From NCBI GenBank assembly GCA_963383645.1, contig OY726566.1, positions 95,819,321-95,883,320 of the forward strand: a DNA stretch of 64,000 bases, written 5' to 3'. Numbering within the stretch: the first letter of the stretch is position 1; every line of letters starts with the position of its first letter. Below are positions 12,193 to 23,220 of this stretch, one piece after another. Made by a program: the position numbers and the translations under genes. This DNA comes from Muscardinus avellanarius. Taxonomy: Eukaryota; Chordata; Mammalia; Rodentia; Gliridae. The notes beneath the pieces are model-generated. The model did no database searches, had not been told where the DNA came from, and saw only the letters and a program-made list of their open reading frames with translations.

Positions 12193-12345
12193 TTTTTTTA
12201 CTATACTTTCACTGTTGCATTGTAGCCTCACATCATGATGGAACTTTCCCCTGGCTCCCTCTCTACTCCCTCCCCTTCCCTACACATGATACTGAGCTTG
12301 GCACTGATAATTTCATATATGTCCATAACATGAATGGAAGTATTT
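12193..12345 (-). mobile_element. Probable L1 3' UTR fragment
   Basis: A T run followed by ttgcattgtagcctcacatc and a C-rich block resembles the antisense L1 3' UTR copies elsewhere in the window. Confidence 0.4.
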
Positions 12346-12397
12346 CCTTTATTTGTAATTTTTATGCCTTGTATAGGAGTCGAACTTGGCTGGTAGA

Positions 12398-12690
12398 AAA
12401 TATTTAAATGCGAGCATGTGAGTGGATGTGACATTGACTACATTTCAGAAGGAGCTTTATGGGCCTTTTTATAGGTGCTGCTTTGTCCTCCCCTCTGCCA
12501 CAAGAGCAGCATGTCCCACGGAGAGGATGCCTTTTTAGGTGTGAAGACATGATGAAGCAGGGATATGAGCCACAGTGGACCTACAGCCCACAGGATGCAC
12601 AGCTGAGACATAATCTTTGGTTTTATGAGCCACTGAGATTCTGGGGTTGGGGGATTGTTGTTATGTAGCATAATTAATATAACTAGCTCA
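12398..12690 (+). mobile_element. MLT1-like LTR fragment
   Basis: The end tgagccactgagattctggg followed by a TTGTTGTTATGTAGCA-like block is typical of the 3' half of MLT1 (ERVL-MaLR) LTRs. Open frames on both strands here are accidental. Confidence 0.6.
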
Positions 12691-13420
12691 GACAATAGAA
12701 TAAGTCAGCAGATATAGCCAGGGATATACATTCAGATGGGTCTCGTCTTATTTCACACAGAGGCTGAAATAAAAGTCGACCATGATGATGGTATTGCCAG
12801 GTTTGAGTAAACAGAACAACTGACTTTAGGGCTTTAATTCACTCTTATTTATTTGTAGAGTGCCTACTATGTGCAAGGTACCAAGTTATACCAGAATGCT
12901 GACTGTGCAAAGAGGCATAGAATAGTGTGCTTCCTCCAGACTTACAGGATGCATTTCACACCAATGTAACAACAATGAGATGAAAGGGATTGTGGAAGTT
13001 ATGGAGATGATACACACCATAAGTCAGAAGAAGGAATTCTCACCTTAGACTAAGCCACTAGGCTATTGTTAGAACTTTATTTCATTTGAAGGCAGGGACA
13101 GTATGTTGTTTTAATTTGTATTCCCAAACAGTAGTGTGCTAGAGTCAACTAGTAGAGACTTGAGAAAGTTAATTATGTCTGTCTCTTACCTTCGGCTTTT
13201 ACTGATGTCAGAAGGTAGTTTGAAATTAGTCATGGTGGAAGAAATTACACAAAGGAAATCAGCAAATGCAAAAGACTGTGGATGTTTTGAAAGCCAGTAC
13301 TTGACCAGCATACTCTTATACCACTGTCCTCAACTGATGCTCGAGACCCAATACTACACCACTGTGCCAGATTCATGCAAGGTACCAACAATCTAACCAA
13401 ATTGCATTATTTCCTGAGAA
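12691..13420. other. No recognised gene; short MIR/L2-like piece
   Basis: The block gagtgcctactatgtgcaag near 12859 recalls antisense MIR or L2. Otherwise nothing is assignable. An 86-codon open frame at 13136-13396 has no domain. Confidence 0.4.
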
Positions 13421-13480
13421 ATAACTGAGAGGTTGAAATGAACTGTAATTATAACTGAGAGGTTGAAATGAACAGTAATG
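13421..13480. repeat. 30-bp tandem duplication
   Basis: Two adjacent 30-bp units, each beginning ataactgagaggttgaaatg, differ at only two positions. This is a recent local duplication, not a known element. Confidence 0.9.
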
Positions 13481-13879
13481 TTTTCAAAGACAATTTTAAA
13501 TAACCTGGAGTTAGCACAGAGAAAATACAGAAATTGAGAGACTAAGTAGCAGATAGTGGTTATGGGCTTCTTAAAATGATTGAGAAAGAAGGAATTCAAA
13601 ACCTAAATTGGAGGCATGGTGGCGATGCAAACAGAAAAAGAGGAATAAGCCAAAGTGAAGCGAAGATTCTTTTCGTGAAGATCTTGCTCTGACAAGGAGG
13701 GTCAAGGTGACTGGCCCTAGTAGATCCTCCTTAGATACCTGTAGAAGCAAATCAATTTCAAATAAAAATTTTGCTCCTAGATTTAATTATTTTGTTTTCT
13801 TCCTGTTTTCTTTGAGACCTTTCTATATCTCTTTGAACTTTTATTATTAATGCCAATTTCTGCTTTTTATGTTGCCCTT
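13481..13879. other. No recognised feature
   Basis: Unassigned AT-rich sequence. Confidence 0.4.
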
Positions 13880-14078
13880 GTACTAATTCATTTTATGTTG
13901 TTGATAGCAAAACAACACAGGCTGGATGTGTTATAAAAATAGGCTTGTTTGGGTGCATGGTTCTGGAGATGCAAGGTCTTGGGGTATCATCTAGTTCAAG
14001 TAATGGCCTTTCTTGCCATCCTGAGGGTGTCCAAGGTATCACATGGCAGAGACAGAAAGCATGTGTGTGTGTGTATGT

Positions 14079-14126
<48 letters not shown>

Positions 14127-14326
14127 TCTGGTCTCTCTCTCCCTTTTCTTATAAAGTTACCAGGATTCAATCTTAGAGATTCCACCCTAATAAAGTTATT
14201 TAATCCTAAACCATTCCCCAAAGCCTCACTTCTAAAACATAGATAAGTTTTTAACTTCTTAATACCTCAAAATAGGAATTAAATTTCAACACATAAAGTC
14301 CTGGGGGGCACTTATACCAAAGTACT
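13880..14326 (-). mobile_element. MaLR-type LTR with internal (GT)n
   Basis: The left edge tactaattcattttatgttg and the right part with 'aaatttcaacacataaagtc' match the antisense of MST/MLT-type LTRs. A (GT)n microsatellite has grown inside it at about 14060-14126, and the open frames of 60-75 codons here are products of that repeat. Confidence 0.65.
14060..14126. repeat. (GT)n microsatellite
   Basis: About 33 GT units with a few TATG interruptions, inside the MaLR LTR. Confidence 0.97.
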
Positions 14327-15244
14327 CTGTTTTTCCATTATTCTAATTTTCCCCACCTCAGTCCTAGAGTAGTTAGTAGTTAGTAACCAGTCATCCTGCT
14401 AAGTGTCTGAGCACTTGGGTAGTAGAGTCTCTTGGTTGACTGTGTGTTTGGGAGATAGATCTGTTTCTTCTAAAGATCAGGTGGTTGATATTCCCCAAAA
14501 TGGATATTGCAACACAGAGGTTTCTTTCTGTATTAAAAAATACTTCACACTCTCAGCATGCATATTTAACTCATTTCAGTAACATTTTGCAGATGGAAAC
14601 AAAATGAATGAAATATGAGTCACCTTTAAAACGTCAGTGTGTCTGTCAAATTAATTCCACAACCCAACCACCAAATGCATTCCCTTAATTGAAAGTCATA
14701 TAGGTGCCGCCCTTCAGCATAGGCTATAGTTAATGATCAATTGTTGCCATCAATGATTTAACATTTGTATACACATGAGATGACATGCCATAATTCATAG
14801 AAATGCCAATGCTTTGAAATAATCACAAACAGTGATAAATGGGCTGTCAATTTTTATATAATTACTCCAGATCTATCATTCTGCTTTGGGGCGTTGAAGT
14901 GCATTAGTGCATAACAAACATGCATCATCCCAGTGATCAATATCTTATTTCAAATAAAAATGTGTAACTCTATAATTATTGTGTTATTTTTGCTGATGGT
15001 TTTCTGTCCAGCTCTGCTGTATTTCAGTTTTAAAAAGCAGAACTGCAAAGTGTCAACCTGGATTAAAATTTCTATGCTGATCATAATGAGCATCATAGCT
15101 GGTATGCGCAATTTTAATTTAGATATTAATTATGGCATATGCCTTCACTAACATGTCAGGTTATTTAATTTGTTCAATTGAAATAGACTATTCTGGCTGC
15201 CTATATTGTGCCCCAAGTAAATCTGGCTCTCTGAGCCTTGAAAC
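14327..15244. other. Repeat-poor AT-rich block, possible conserved non-coding element
   Basis: No transposon, microsatellite or long open frame is visible for about 900 bp. The block has many TAATTA/AATTAA-type motifs (for example gtcaaattaattccacaacc) and balanced complexity, as enhancers in gene deserts often do. A 72-codon frame at 14933-15151 is hydrophobic but has no context. The conservation claim is inference. Confidence 0.35.
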
Positions 15245-15271
15245 TATTTGTTTGTTTGTTTGTTTGTTTAC
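15245..15271. repeat. (TTTG)n microsatellite
   Basis: Six TTTG units, clean. Confidence 0.95.
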
Positions 15272-15298
15272 CCTGAGTTATGGCAACAACCTTTACAT

Positions 15299-15558
15299 TA
15301 TTATAATAATAATAATTATTATTAGTAGCAGCAGTAGTAGTAATAGTAGGTATTAAACTCAGAGGCATTCACCTCTGAGCTATACACCAGCCCCTATTTT
15401 ATTTTATTTATTTTAAAGCAAGGCTCACTAAGTTGAAGATGGCCTCACTAAATTGCTGAGGCTGGTTTTGAACTTGTGATCCTCATGTCTCAGACTCCCA
15501 AGTACTATGACTTCTAAGAACAGATGCCAAAGTACAGGAGTATGCCACCACAACCAGA
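15299..15558 (-). mobile_element. Dimeric B1-ID SINE with (TAA/TAG)n tail
   Basis: The ID half reads ctctgagctatacaccagcc, and the B1 head ends atgccaccacaaccagata on the plus strand. The former A tail is now a TAA/TAG trinucleotide run at 15299-15345. The head contains an extra block near 15515-15535. Confidence 0.85.
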
Positions 15559-15727
15559 TATTTACTTATTTATTTACTTATTTACTTGTTTATTTATTTA
15601 TAAACTAGGTTTTGTTAAGTTGCTGAAGGTCTTGAGAAGTCTCTGAGGCTGTCCTCGAACCTGTGATCTTTCTGTCTTAGACTCCCAGGTGCTGGTATTA
15701 CAGGTGTTCTCTTCTACCATGCCTGGT
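15559..15727 (-). mobile_element. B1-like SINE lacking the ID half
   Basis: A (TTTA)n tail at 15559-15601 leads directly into the B1-type linker and head (ggttttgttaagttgctgaa to ctaccatgcctggttt). No ID half is present between tail and B1, so this is a monomer or a deleted dimer. Confidence 0.75.
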
Positions 15728-16448
15728 TTTGCTCTGAAACTTTTATGTGTTTCTTTTAAGGTTTTCTTTCTCCCTGATGATTTTCTTTGTTTTATTTTTC
15801 TTAATTTCATATTGCTGATGTAGTGGCTTTTAGATTGAGGTCAATTGGATACAACCAGTATTTGTACAATCTAAAAGTACCTCTCTGATAGGTAAAATGG
15901 ATTATTTTTTGTGTGGTCAGATACTTCATGACTTTTCCGATGGTTTCTAGAAAGAATAAAGAGAACATTAAACCATTGGGGTTTTCAAATATTCTGGCCT
16001 GATATGCTCTTGTAAAGGGGTACCTGGGTACATCTTTATTCTTGCTCAGCACCCCTGAAGGTCCTCTAGGGGGATCATTTGACTGGCTTGCCCATGGAGC
16101 CCCAGGTGTGATGTTGCTTCTTCATTGAGAGGATCCCTCAGCAGGTGCCTCTCAGGGAAATTCTTGCACAAATAGTCACTTTTAGAAGTTATATAATCTT
16201 GATTTCTCAGAGAGAGAGAGAGAGAGGAGGGGGGCAGGCCATTCTTTGATAGACAAAAATAAAAATGAGTTCATTTGTGGTCTGAATATAATCCAGGGAA
16301 AAATGAGAAGACTGAGAATCTTGTAGGAAGTTTCCCAGACCTGTGGGTTGGAGAACAGGGATGTCTCTAGATGTGTACTTGTTTAGTCCAGGGAGAAACT
16401 ATCTTAATAGCAGCAGATTTTCTTTGCAGTTCTCTTATTCTTCTGGCA
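15728..16448. other. No recognised gene; short (GA)n run
   Basis: A (GA)n stretch lies at about 16208-16230. No repeat family or coding exon is recognised in the rest. Confidence 0.4.
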
Positions 16449-16458
16449 CTTACCTATT

Positions 16459-16739
16459 TTTTTTTTTTTTTTTTTTTACCAAGGGAATCCTATATTTAAT
16501 TGACAACACAGAAAATACACAGAAAACACACAGGCAGGCACCTCACCCCCCACCCCAGGAAAACTCTCTCCTTTGACAATGTTTTTGAAGATTTCTTGAC
16601 CTTCCCTCTCACATCTACAAGCTCTATACCTTGTTTTTGCCTTGTGATTTCTCTGGGAAGAAAAATCCAAATTCCCTTGACTTTGACTTTGGTATTTTTC
16701 AAACCTCCCACAATTAACTGATTTCATTATCCTCTTTTG
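16459..16739 (-). pseudogene. Processed retrocopy of an unidentified transcript 3' end
   Basis: On the minus strand about 260 bp end in a run of A that begins 18 bases after an ATTAAA polyadenylation signal (gtcaattaaatataggattc). The unit is flanked by a 10-bp target-site duplication with one mismatch: cttacctatt at 16449-16458 and cttgcctatt at 16740-16749. These are the marks of an L1-mobilised, 5'-truncated mRNA copy. I see no coding similarity, so it is probably 3' UTR, and I cannot name the parent gene. The 114-codon minus-strand frame (16476-16820) runs past the unit and is not supported as protein. Confidence 0.65.
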
Positions 16740-16763
16740 CTTGCCTATTAAATACAAATATAA

Positions 16764-16927
16764 TTTTCTGAGGTACTGAGAAATGAACTCAGGGGCACTG
16801 TACCTCTGAGTTGAACTCACAGCCCTTATTTCTTTTAATTTTTAAAACAGTGTCCCACTAAGTTACTGAGGCTGGTCTTGAACCTGCGATCCTCCTGTCT
16901 CAGGCTCCCAAGTACTGATGTTACAGA
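16764..16927 (-). mobile_element. Dimeric B1-ID SINE, head truncated
   Basis: The ID half and linker are clear (ctgagttgaactcacagccc, actaagttactgaggctggt), but the copy stops within the B1 half, so the element's 5' end is missing, as in normal 5' truncation. Confidence 0.8.
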
Positions 16928-16975
16928 TTTTTTCATCCCAGCATCTGGGTCCAAATGTTAATATAATTAAATTAA

Positions 16976-17184
16976 TTTATTTTTTGAGGTACTGAGGATT
17001 GAACCCAGGGGCATTTTACCTCTGAGTTATACCTCCAGCCCTATTTTTTATTTTGAGCAGTGCCTCACTAAGTAGATGTGGTTGCCTGCAAAATAAGTAG
17101 ATGTGGCTGCCTGCAAACCTGCGATCCTCCTGTCTCACCCTTCCAAGTACTGAAATTACAAGAATGTGACACCATGTCCGGCCC
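16976..17184 (-). mobile_element. Dimeric B1-ID SINE with internal duplication
   Basis: The ID half (ctgagttatacctccagccc) and the B1 head (gtgacaccatgtccggcc) are present. A 25-bp tandem duplication of the linker region occurs at 17070-17119 (units begin taagtagatgtgg). Confidence 0.88.
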
Positions 17185-17514
17185 AAATATTAATTTTAGA
17201 ATAGGCCTTTGATGACATATTGACCTGATCCCACCCCTCAGCCATATTTTCTAGTTTTAAACTTATTGGCTGTCTTGATGGCCTATGTACTGTTCATGCA
17301 TCTTCCTGTCACAGGGTTTTGTCCAAGACTAAAGAAGTCTTTCCCCCTTGTTAATTCCAATTCATCTTTTTATAAATCTTGGTTGGAATTTGAACCAGTG
17401 GTCTTAGAAATGATGAATGAGGTTCAAAAATTTCAAGAAACCCTTCCTGCTATCCTTGAAAAATCTATTGTTATAGAGTTATCAATATACATTTATTTAT
17501 TTGGTTAACATCTT
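17185..17514. other. No recognised gene
   Basis: An 80-codon plus-strand frame spans 17266-17508. It has a signal-like start but no recognisable domain or exon boundary, and I do not support it as a gene. Confidence 0.35.
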
Positions 17515-17585
17515 CTTCCTCCATTAGAATATAGGATCCATAAGAGCGCATCATTTTTGGTTAATAACACCTATTGATACATTAT
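17515..17585 (+). mobile_element. L2-like fragment
   Basis: The block cctccattagaatataggat followed by ccataaga resembles the L2 3' end. It is short. Confidence 0.35.
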
Positions 17586-17593
17586 TTCCTCAT

Positions 17594-17594
<1 letters not shown>

Positions 17595-17645
<51 letters not shown>

Positions 17646-17653
17646 TGTGTGTG
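17595..17653. repeat. (GT)n microsatellite
   Basis: Nearly pure GT repeat with one TATG interruption. Confidence 0.97.
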
Positions 17654-17849
17654 AATTATTGGATAGATGAAACTCTTCACAGATCTTTACAATTCCATTA
17701 TAAACCGGTCTCATCTACATATATAAGGAGAACAACTGATCAATATGGATATTACTAACGTAAGTAATAACTTTGCAAGATAATTTCTAAAATGAAACAT
17801 GATCCTCAAATGATATGTTAACCCTTTCAAAAAATTCCCAACTCTTCAA

Positions 17850-18022
17850 AACCCTTTTCTATCGGTTCTCTCATTTAATTCTCAGAATGGTGCCATCTCC
17901 ATGTCAGAGATCAGGAAGTTGAGATTCAATAGAGGTAAGAGGTAATTCTACTCTTTGAGGGTAGAAATTGAACCCAGAATGTCTCACTCCTAGGACAGAA
18001 CTTCTTGCTCTAACATTTCTGA
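17850..18022 (-). mobile_element. MIR SINE fragment
   Basis: The blocks tctcatttaattctcagaat and agaaattgaacccagaatgt match the antisense MIR core and 5' region in the right order. Confidence 0.6.
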
Positions 18023-18718
18023 AATTTCTGATATCAAGTAATATCATATTTTCAGTGTAATTCTGATTTAAGGAACACTACCTACCTGATTTATTATACA
18101 TGTATTTTTCATTGCTGTAAAATATGTGATAATTCTTTTGTGGAAAGATACTGACAGAAGTCAATGAAAAAATGGGCATGCTTACCTATAATATTAATTT
18201 ATGTAAATTTTTATGACAGCACCACAAACTAAGATATTATATCTGTTTCTCTGTGACATCAGATTGAAACATTTTACTTTCTATCTAGAGGTTTCAAATA
18301 CCTATCTGCTGAGCATCTTAGTCCTGGCAGTCAGATGATTCTGTTCATGAAGACAGAAGGTCTGAAACAGCCACACATTTTTAAGATGAATTTCAGCAAA
18401 GAAACACATAACTATCTCATAATATTTGCTTTCATTTCTCCTAGATTGTCAAAGAAAATTTACAAGTCAAGAATAAAGGTTAACATTATTTCATAAACAC
18501 TGAATGTATCTGAGAGGCTCATTTAAAATCAGCCATGTTCTTCCTTTCCTCTACCCTCCTCTGAAAATTATGAAACTAAAAGTACTGCAGGGAAAGATAA
18601 GCCTTAGGGTGCTGTTTTGCTAAAGGTACCCCTCTCCCTCCTCTCACCTGCCTGTCCTCTGGGCTCTTGGTGTGTTGTATTCTAACAGAAAAGGGCTGGT
18701 AAGAATGTTTAACTTCTA
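18023..18718. other. No recognised gene or repeat
   Basis: AT-rich unassigned sequence. Confidence 0.4.
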
Positions 18719-18721
18719 AGC

Positions 18722-18752
<31 letters not shown>

Positions 18753-18962
18753 GCCAGTCTGGGGATGGAACCCAGGGGCATTCGACCTCCAAGCTACACC
18801 CTCTGCCCTATTTTTTTTATTCTTTATTTTGAAACAGAGTCTCACTAAGTTGCAGAGGGCCTCACTAAGTAGCTGAGGCTGTCCATGAACCGCGATCCTC
18901 CGGTCTCAGCCTCCTGAATGCTGTGATTACAAGCGTGCACCACCACGCCCAGCAAGGAATTC
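18719..18962 (-). mobile_element. Dimeric B1-ID SINE, type B, well preserved
   Basis: A 24-base T run, the ID half (ccaagctacaccctctgccc), the type B linker and the B1 head (accaccacgcccagc) are all intact. The flanking caagggattt (18721-18730) and caaggaattc (18953-18962) form a probable TSD, included in these coordinates. It is one of the younger type B copies. Confidence 0.93.
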
Positions 18963-19306
18963 TTCATGTGGAGTAGCTTCCTGACTGCAAGAGAACAATG
19001 GCTAAGTATTTTAACACAGAAAAAAAAATCTGGAAATTCTCTATGTATTTCAAAATACTTATATTTCATAGCTTCTTACTGTCTATATCTTTTTTAAAGG
19101 AAAAGATCAAGATGACTTGAGAATTATAGTATATAAAGTTAATTTTATACTCTTAAAATACTTTATTTAAAAATTTTCAAACTGATAAAAGACCAAAAGA
19201 GTACAAAGTTAAATTATTCAGAACTTTGTTTTATTAATTTTTGCATAGAGTCATAAAATACTAAGTAGCTTATTGTGATAATAGGCAATTTCTCACAGTA
19301 ATACTT
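18963..19306. other. No recognised feature
   Basis: AT-rich unassigned sequence. Confidence 0.4.
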
Positions 19307-19318
19307 TTGAGTAAAAAC

Positions 19319-19519
19319 TTTTTTTTTTTTTTTTTTTTTGGTCGTACTGTGGTTCCTGGAAGCCCTTCTACCTCCGGGATACACCCCCAGACCTATTTTT
19401 TATATTTTTATTTGGAAACAGGGTCGCTTAAGCCAGTGCGGCTGGCTTCGAACCTGCAAGATCCTCCTGTCTCCGCCTCCCAAGCAAGGGGATTACAAGC
19501 GTGCGCCACCACGCCCAGC
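19319..19519 (-). mobile_element. Dimeric B1-ID SINE, type A, well preserved
   Basis: A T run, the type A ID end (complement contains ggttcctggaagcccttcta) and an intact B1 head (gcgccaccacgcccagc) are present. The TSD ttgagtaaa is seen at 19307 and 19520. Confidence 0.94.
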
Positions 19520-19530
19520 TTGAGTAAATT

Positions 19531-19737
19531 TAGATTGAAAACAGACAACCATAATAATGTAAAAACTGAGTTGTGTTTGAATTGAGTAAGTATTTAATTT
19601 AGAATGCATAGATTTAAAAATAAGATTGATTTATCTTAGGGGAAACAAAATCTTCTTAGGTGTTTGGCATATCCACCAATACATCTGTCCGTTTACATAT
19701 ATGTCATATTATATATTGCATGATATATTACAGGGTA
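19531..19737. other. No recognised feature
   Basis: AT-rich unassigned sequence with TATAT-rich runs near 19700. Confidence 0.4.
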
Positions 19738-20065
19738 ACAGGGAAAGCTTGCTCCTTAAACTAATAAAACACATGAATTTTCATTAAATTCAAGAACAAG
19801 ATACTGATGCTTACCACCACAATAATGTAATGCTTTTCCAATTTGAAAAGGAAACAGATTAAAATAAAAAAAAAAACATTGCAGTCAAAGAGGCAACTTA
19901 GTTTTCAAATAATGTGATAATTTATGTGGGAAACTAGAGAAAATCTATTGAAAAGCTACCTCAAACAATGAAACTCTTCAGTAAGAAGAATGAAAAAATT
20001 AATATTCAATTAGTATGTTTTAGTATACAAATAGTAATTCATCAGAAAATGTAGAAAAACATTAA
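19738..20065 (+). mobile_element. Old L1 ORF2 fragment (reverse-transcriptase region)
   Basis: Degraded phrases such as aagcttgctccttaaac, aagaacaagatactgatgct and a later 'ttaatattcaattagtatg' follow the order of the L1 reverse-transcriptase region, with many deletions. No open frame survives. Confidence 0.5.
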
Positions 20066-21023
20066 ACACGTCTTTTCTGCCCTTTGTTACTGACTTTAGA
20101 AAACATTTACTCAACTTCTTTCAACCTTAACTTCTTTAGATCATATATTTTATTGATTAGTAACAATAATGTCTCACTCTCAAGGCCATATGCTATAAAT
20201 GGCACTGGGAAAGTTCTCTATCTTCATCAAACACTTGGTAACTATCAAGCATCTTAAAGTGCTTCCTGGGCCTCTGGTGGAGTTTTTCTCACACAAACTC
20301 AATCATCCCTGGCATTTCCCGGCTGTCTTTGAGTGATGTTCCTGTAGAGCAGTGCATTTTGGAGAGCCACCAGCGGAACAGATTTGTCCATCAACATCAA
20401 ACCAAAGTTCTACTCACGTCAGTACGCTATTATACACAGAAAGAACTGTCAGGTTGTTAATATAAAGAGCACCAACTAATTTACAAAAGTATTCAGTTGA
20501 AAGATAATGAAAAGGAGAGCTGCCAATATGGGAGCAATGTGAAAATGAAGTTTGAAGCGGGGAACCTGCAAGTTTGTACTGGGGAAGAAAAGCTTTGAAG
20601 ATGCTGGTCCAAAGGATGGGCATGATGGACACAAGCTGAAGGGTGACAGGCCGCTGAGCAGGCTATTTGGATTGAGTAATTATTTGTAGTCATCTTTAAA
20701 AGAAATGATTTTCATTATACGGGTGCAAATTGTTGTTGATTGGAGAGAACCCAGAAAGGATGAAAGAAAAAACAAACAGGTTCCAATTCAATGTGAGAAG
20801 TGAGGAATGACCTTTTTCTTGGACTTCTGAAGTGACGGAGATGGGCTTAAAGCATGATCTTCAGGCGAATCACTAGATAATTCTCTCCTACGTCACCATT
20901 TCCTTTACCACAATAAGCTGCCTCTCCAAAATAAGCATGATTAGCAAAAAGGAAATAATAAGAAGTTTACACTACACAGTTACAGTATATGGAGTGGGAG
21001 AGGAAGAAAAGATGCAGAATAGA
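20066..21023. other. No recognised gene
   Basis: Relatively complex sequence at 20220-20760 without microsatellites or recent insertions. Minus-strand frames of 66 and 72 codons have no domain. I can neither support nor exclude a diverged exon or old retrocopy. Confidence 0.35.
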
Positions 21024-22357
21024 TAGAGGTATTTAAAAAAAACTTAATTGATGCATTGTAGTCATATATCTTACAGGGATTCAAGATGGTAGACACATAA
21101 ATGAACACATCACTCATTTAGCTCTTCCCCAATTCCCTCCCCCTTCCTTCCTTCTGATGTTTGGCTTAGTGATTGATTTTGATGTTTGTTAATGTATATC
21201 ATGTACATTAGGGAATTTCCCTCTCCCCCCTCCCATTTCCCTCAGGTCACTTTATTTGTTCATCTATAGTTTCTCCTTTATCTAGAGTTTCTGCTATTAC
21301 CCATTTCCTTCCTAGCTTCTGCGTATTAGGGAGAGCATTCAATTTCTTATTTTTTTGTGACTAGTTTCACTTAGCACATTGTTCTCTAATTCCACCCATT
21401 TCTCTGTATATGATGTAATTGTGTTCTTTTTAATGGCTGAGTAAAATTTTGTTGTGCACGTATCATCCTATAGTTCTGTAATCCATTCATCTGTTGATGG
21501 ACATCTTGGCTGGCTCCACATTTTGGCAATTGTGAATTGTATAGCTATAAACATAGATACACATGCATTAGTTTGATAGTTTGATTTGCATTCTTTTGGG
21601 TAGATACCCAGAAGTGGTATTTCTGGATCATATGGTAGGTTTGTTCCCATTCTTCTGAGGATCCTCCACACTGTTTTCCAAAGTAGTTGCACTAATTTTC
21701 AGTCCCACCAACAGCAGTGTATTAGAGTTATCACTTCTCCATATCCTTGCAGCATTTTTTGTTTGTGTTTTGAATGATTGCCATTCTAGTTGGAGTTAGA
21801 TGAAATCCCAGGGATTTTATCCCTCTGATTGCTAATGATGTTGAGCATTTTTAATGCATATATTGACCATTTGAATTTCTTCTTTCATGAAGTGTCTATT
21901 TAGTTCACTTGCCCATTTTTTGATTGGGTTATTTGTTTTTTAGTGCTTAGTCTCTTGAGTTCTCTACATATTCTAGATATTAGTCATCTATCAGAGGAAT
22001 AGTTGGCAAAATTTTTTCTCTCATTCTGTTGGCTCTCTTTTGAGGTTCTTAAGGTTTCCTTTTCTTTACAGAACCTCTTCAGTTTAATGCAATCCCACAT
22101 ATTGACCCACCTTTTAGTTTCTTGTGCCTTTGGGGTCTTGTTGAGAAAGTTTTTACCTATGTCTATGTGTTGCAGTGTTGGACCTATACCGTCTTTAAGG
22201 AACTTCAAGTTCTCTGGTCTGATTTCCATGTTTTTTATTCATCTGGAATTAACCCTTGTGCAGGGTTAGCAAGTGAGTTTGTTTCCATTTTTCTGCATAT
22301 AGTTAACCAGTTTTGTCAACACCATTATTTAAGAGGCTATCTTTTTTTTCCAGTGTA

Positions 22358-22968
22358 TGAAAAAACAGGAATAAGACAAGGATGCCCATTGACACCACAT
22401 CTTTTCAGTCTAGTACTCAAGATTCTAGCCATAGCAATAAGGCAAGAGAGGGAAATTAAAGGAGAACAAATAGAAAAAAAGAGAATTTAAATGACCACTA
22501 CTTACAGATGACATGATACTCTACTTAGAAGACCCAACAAACTCAACCAGAACTGATCAACAAGTTCAGAAAAGTATCTGAATACAAAATTAATCTTAAA
22601 AAAGCAGAAGCTTTTCTGTATTCCAACCATAAATCCACTGAAAAAGAAATCCAGAAAATACTTTCACTCAGGATTATTCCCCAAAATTAAATACTTAGGA
22701 ATAAACTTAACCAAGGAGGTAAAAGACCTCTATAAAGAAAATTATAAAACATTGAAAAAAGAAATCTTCCATGTTCATGGATAGGCAGAATAAATATCAT
22801 CAAATTACATACTTCCAAAAGTAATCTACAGATTCAACACAAAATTAACTTACTAAGGTCATTTTTCACAGGAAAAATCAGTCCTTAAATTCATTTGAAA
22901 TAACAAAAAACCAAGATTAGCCAAAGTAGTTCTTAGCAACAAAAAGCATGCGGAAAGAATCAAAATAC
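22358..22968 (+). pseudogene. L1 ORF2 reverse-transcriptase fragment (inverted part)
   Basis: The plus-strand frame starting near 22360 contains the conserved RT motif [11 protein letters not shown] and ends at a stop at 22488. About 30 bases on, a second frame carries the metal-binding box as TDDMILYLED, where active L1 has an ADD core, so the first residue is altered. Stops and frameshifts prevent any product. The segment continues after the nested SINE at 23221-23362 with the ORF2 phrase TAWYWHKNR. Confidence 0.88.
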
Positions 22969-22974
22969 CTGACT

Positions 22975-22978
<4 letters not shown>

Positions 22979-23013
<35 letters not shown>

Positions 23014-23220
23014 GCGGGTCTGGGGATAGAACCCAGAGGCATTCCACTTCTGAGCTATACCCCCTGCCCAATTTTTTTTATTCTTTATTTTGAAACAGGG
23101 TCTCCTTGAGTGGTGGAGGGCCTCACTAAGTAGCTGAGGCTGAGGCTGTCCATGAACTGCGATCCTCTGGTCTTAGCCTCTCAAATGCGGGATTACAAGC
23201 ATGCACCACCATGCCCAACT
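22979..23220 (-). mobile_element. Type B SINE nested in L1
   Basis: A (TTTA)n tail, the ID half (ctgagctataccccctgccc) and the B1 head (accaccatgcccaa) are intact. The 10-bp TSD ctgactttat is perfect at 22969-22978 and 23221-23230. An extra gaggct copy sits in the linker. Confidence 0.96.

Noticed and set aside
20280..20700. Possible diverged exon or retrocopy
   Set aside because: No recognisable protein similarity, splice sites or A tail.
22979..23220. Repeated SINE copies as a CRISPR-like or direct-repeat array
   Set aside because: Copies are dispersed, in both orientations, with individual TSDs and A-rich tails; this is a mammalian genome.
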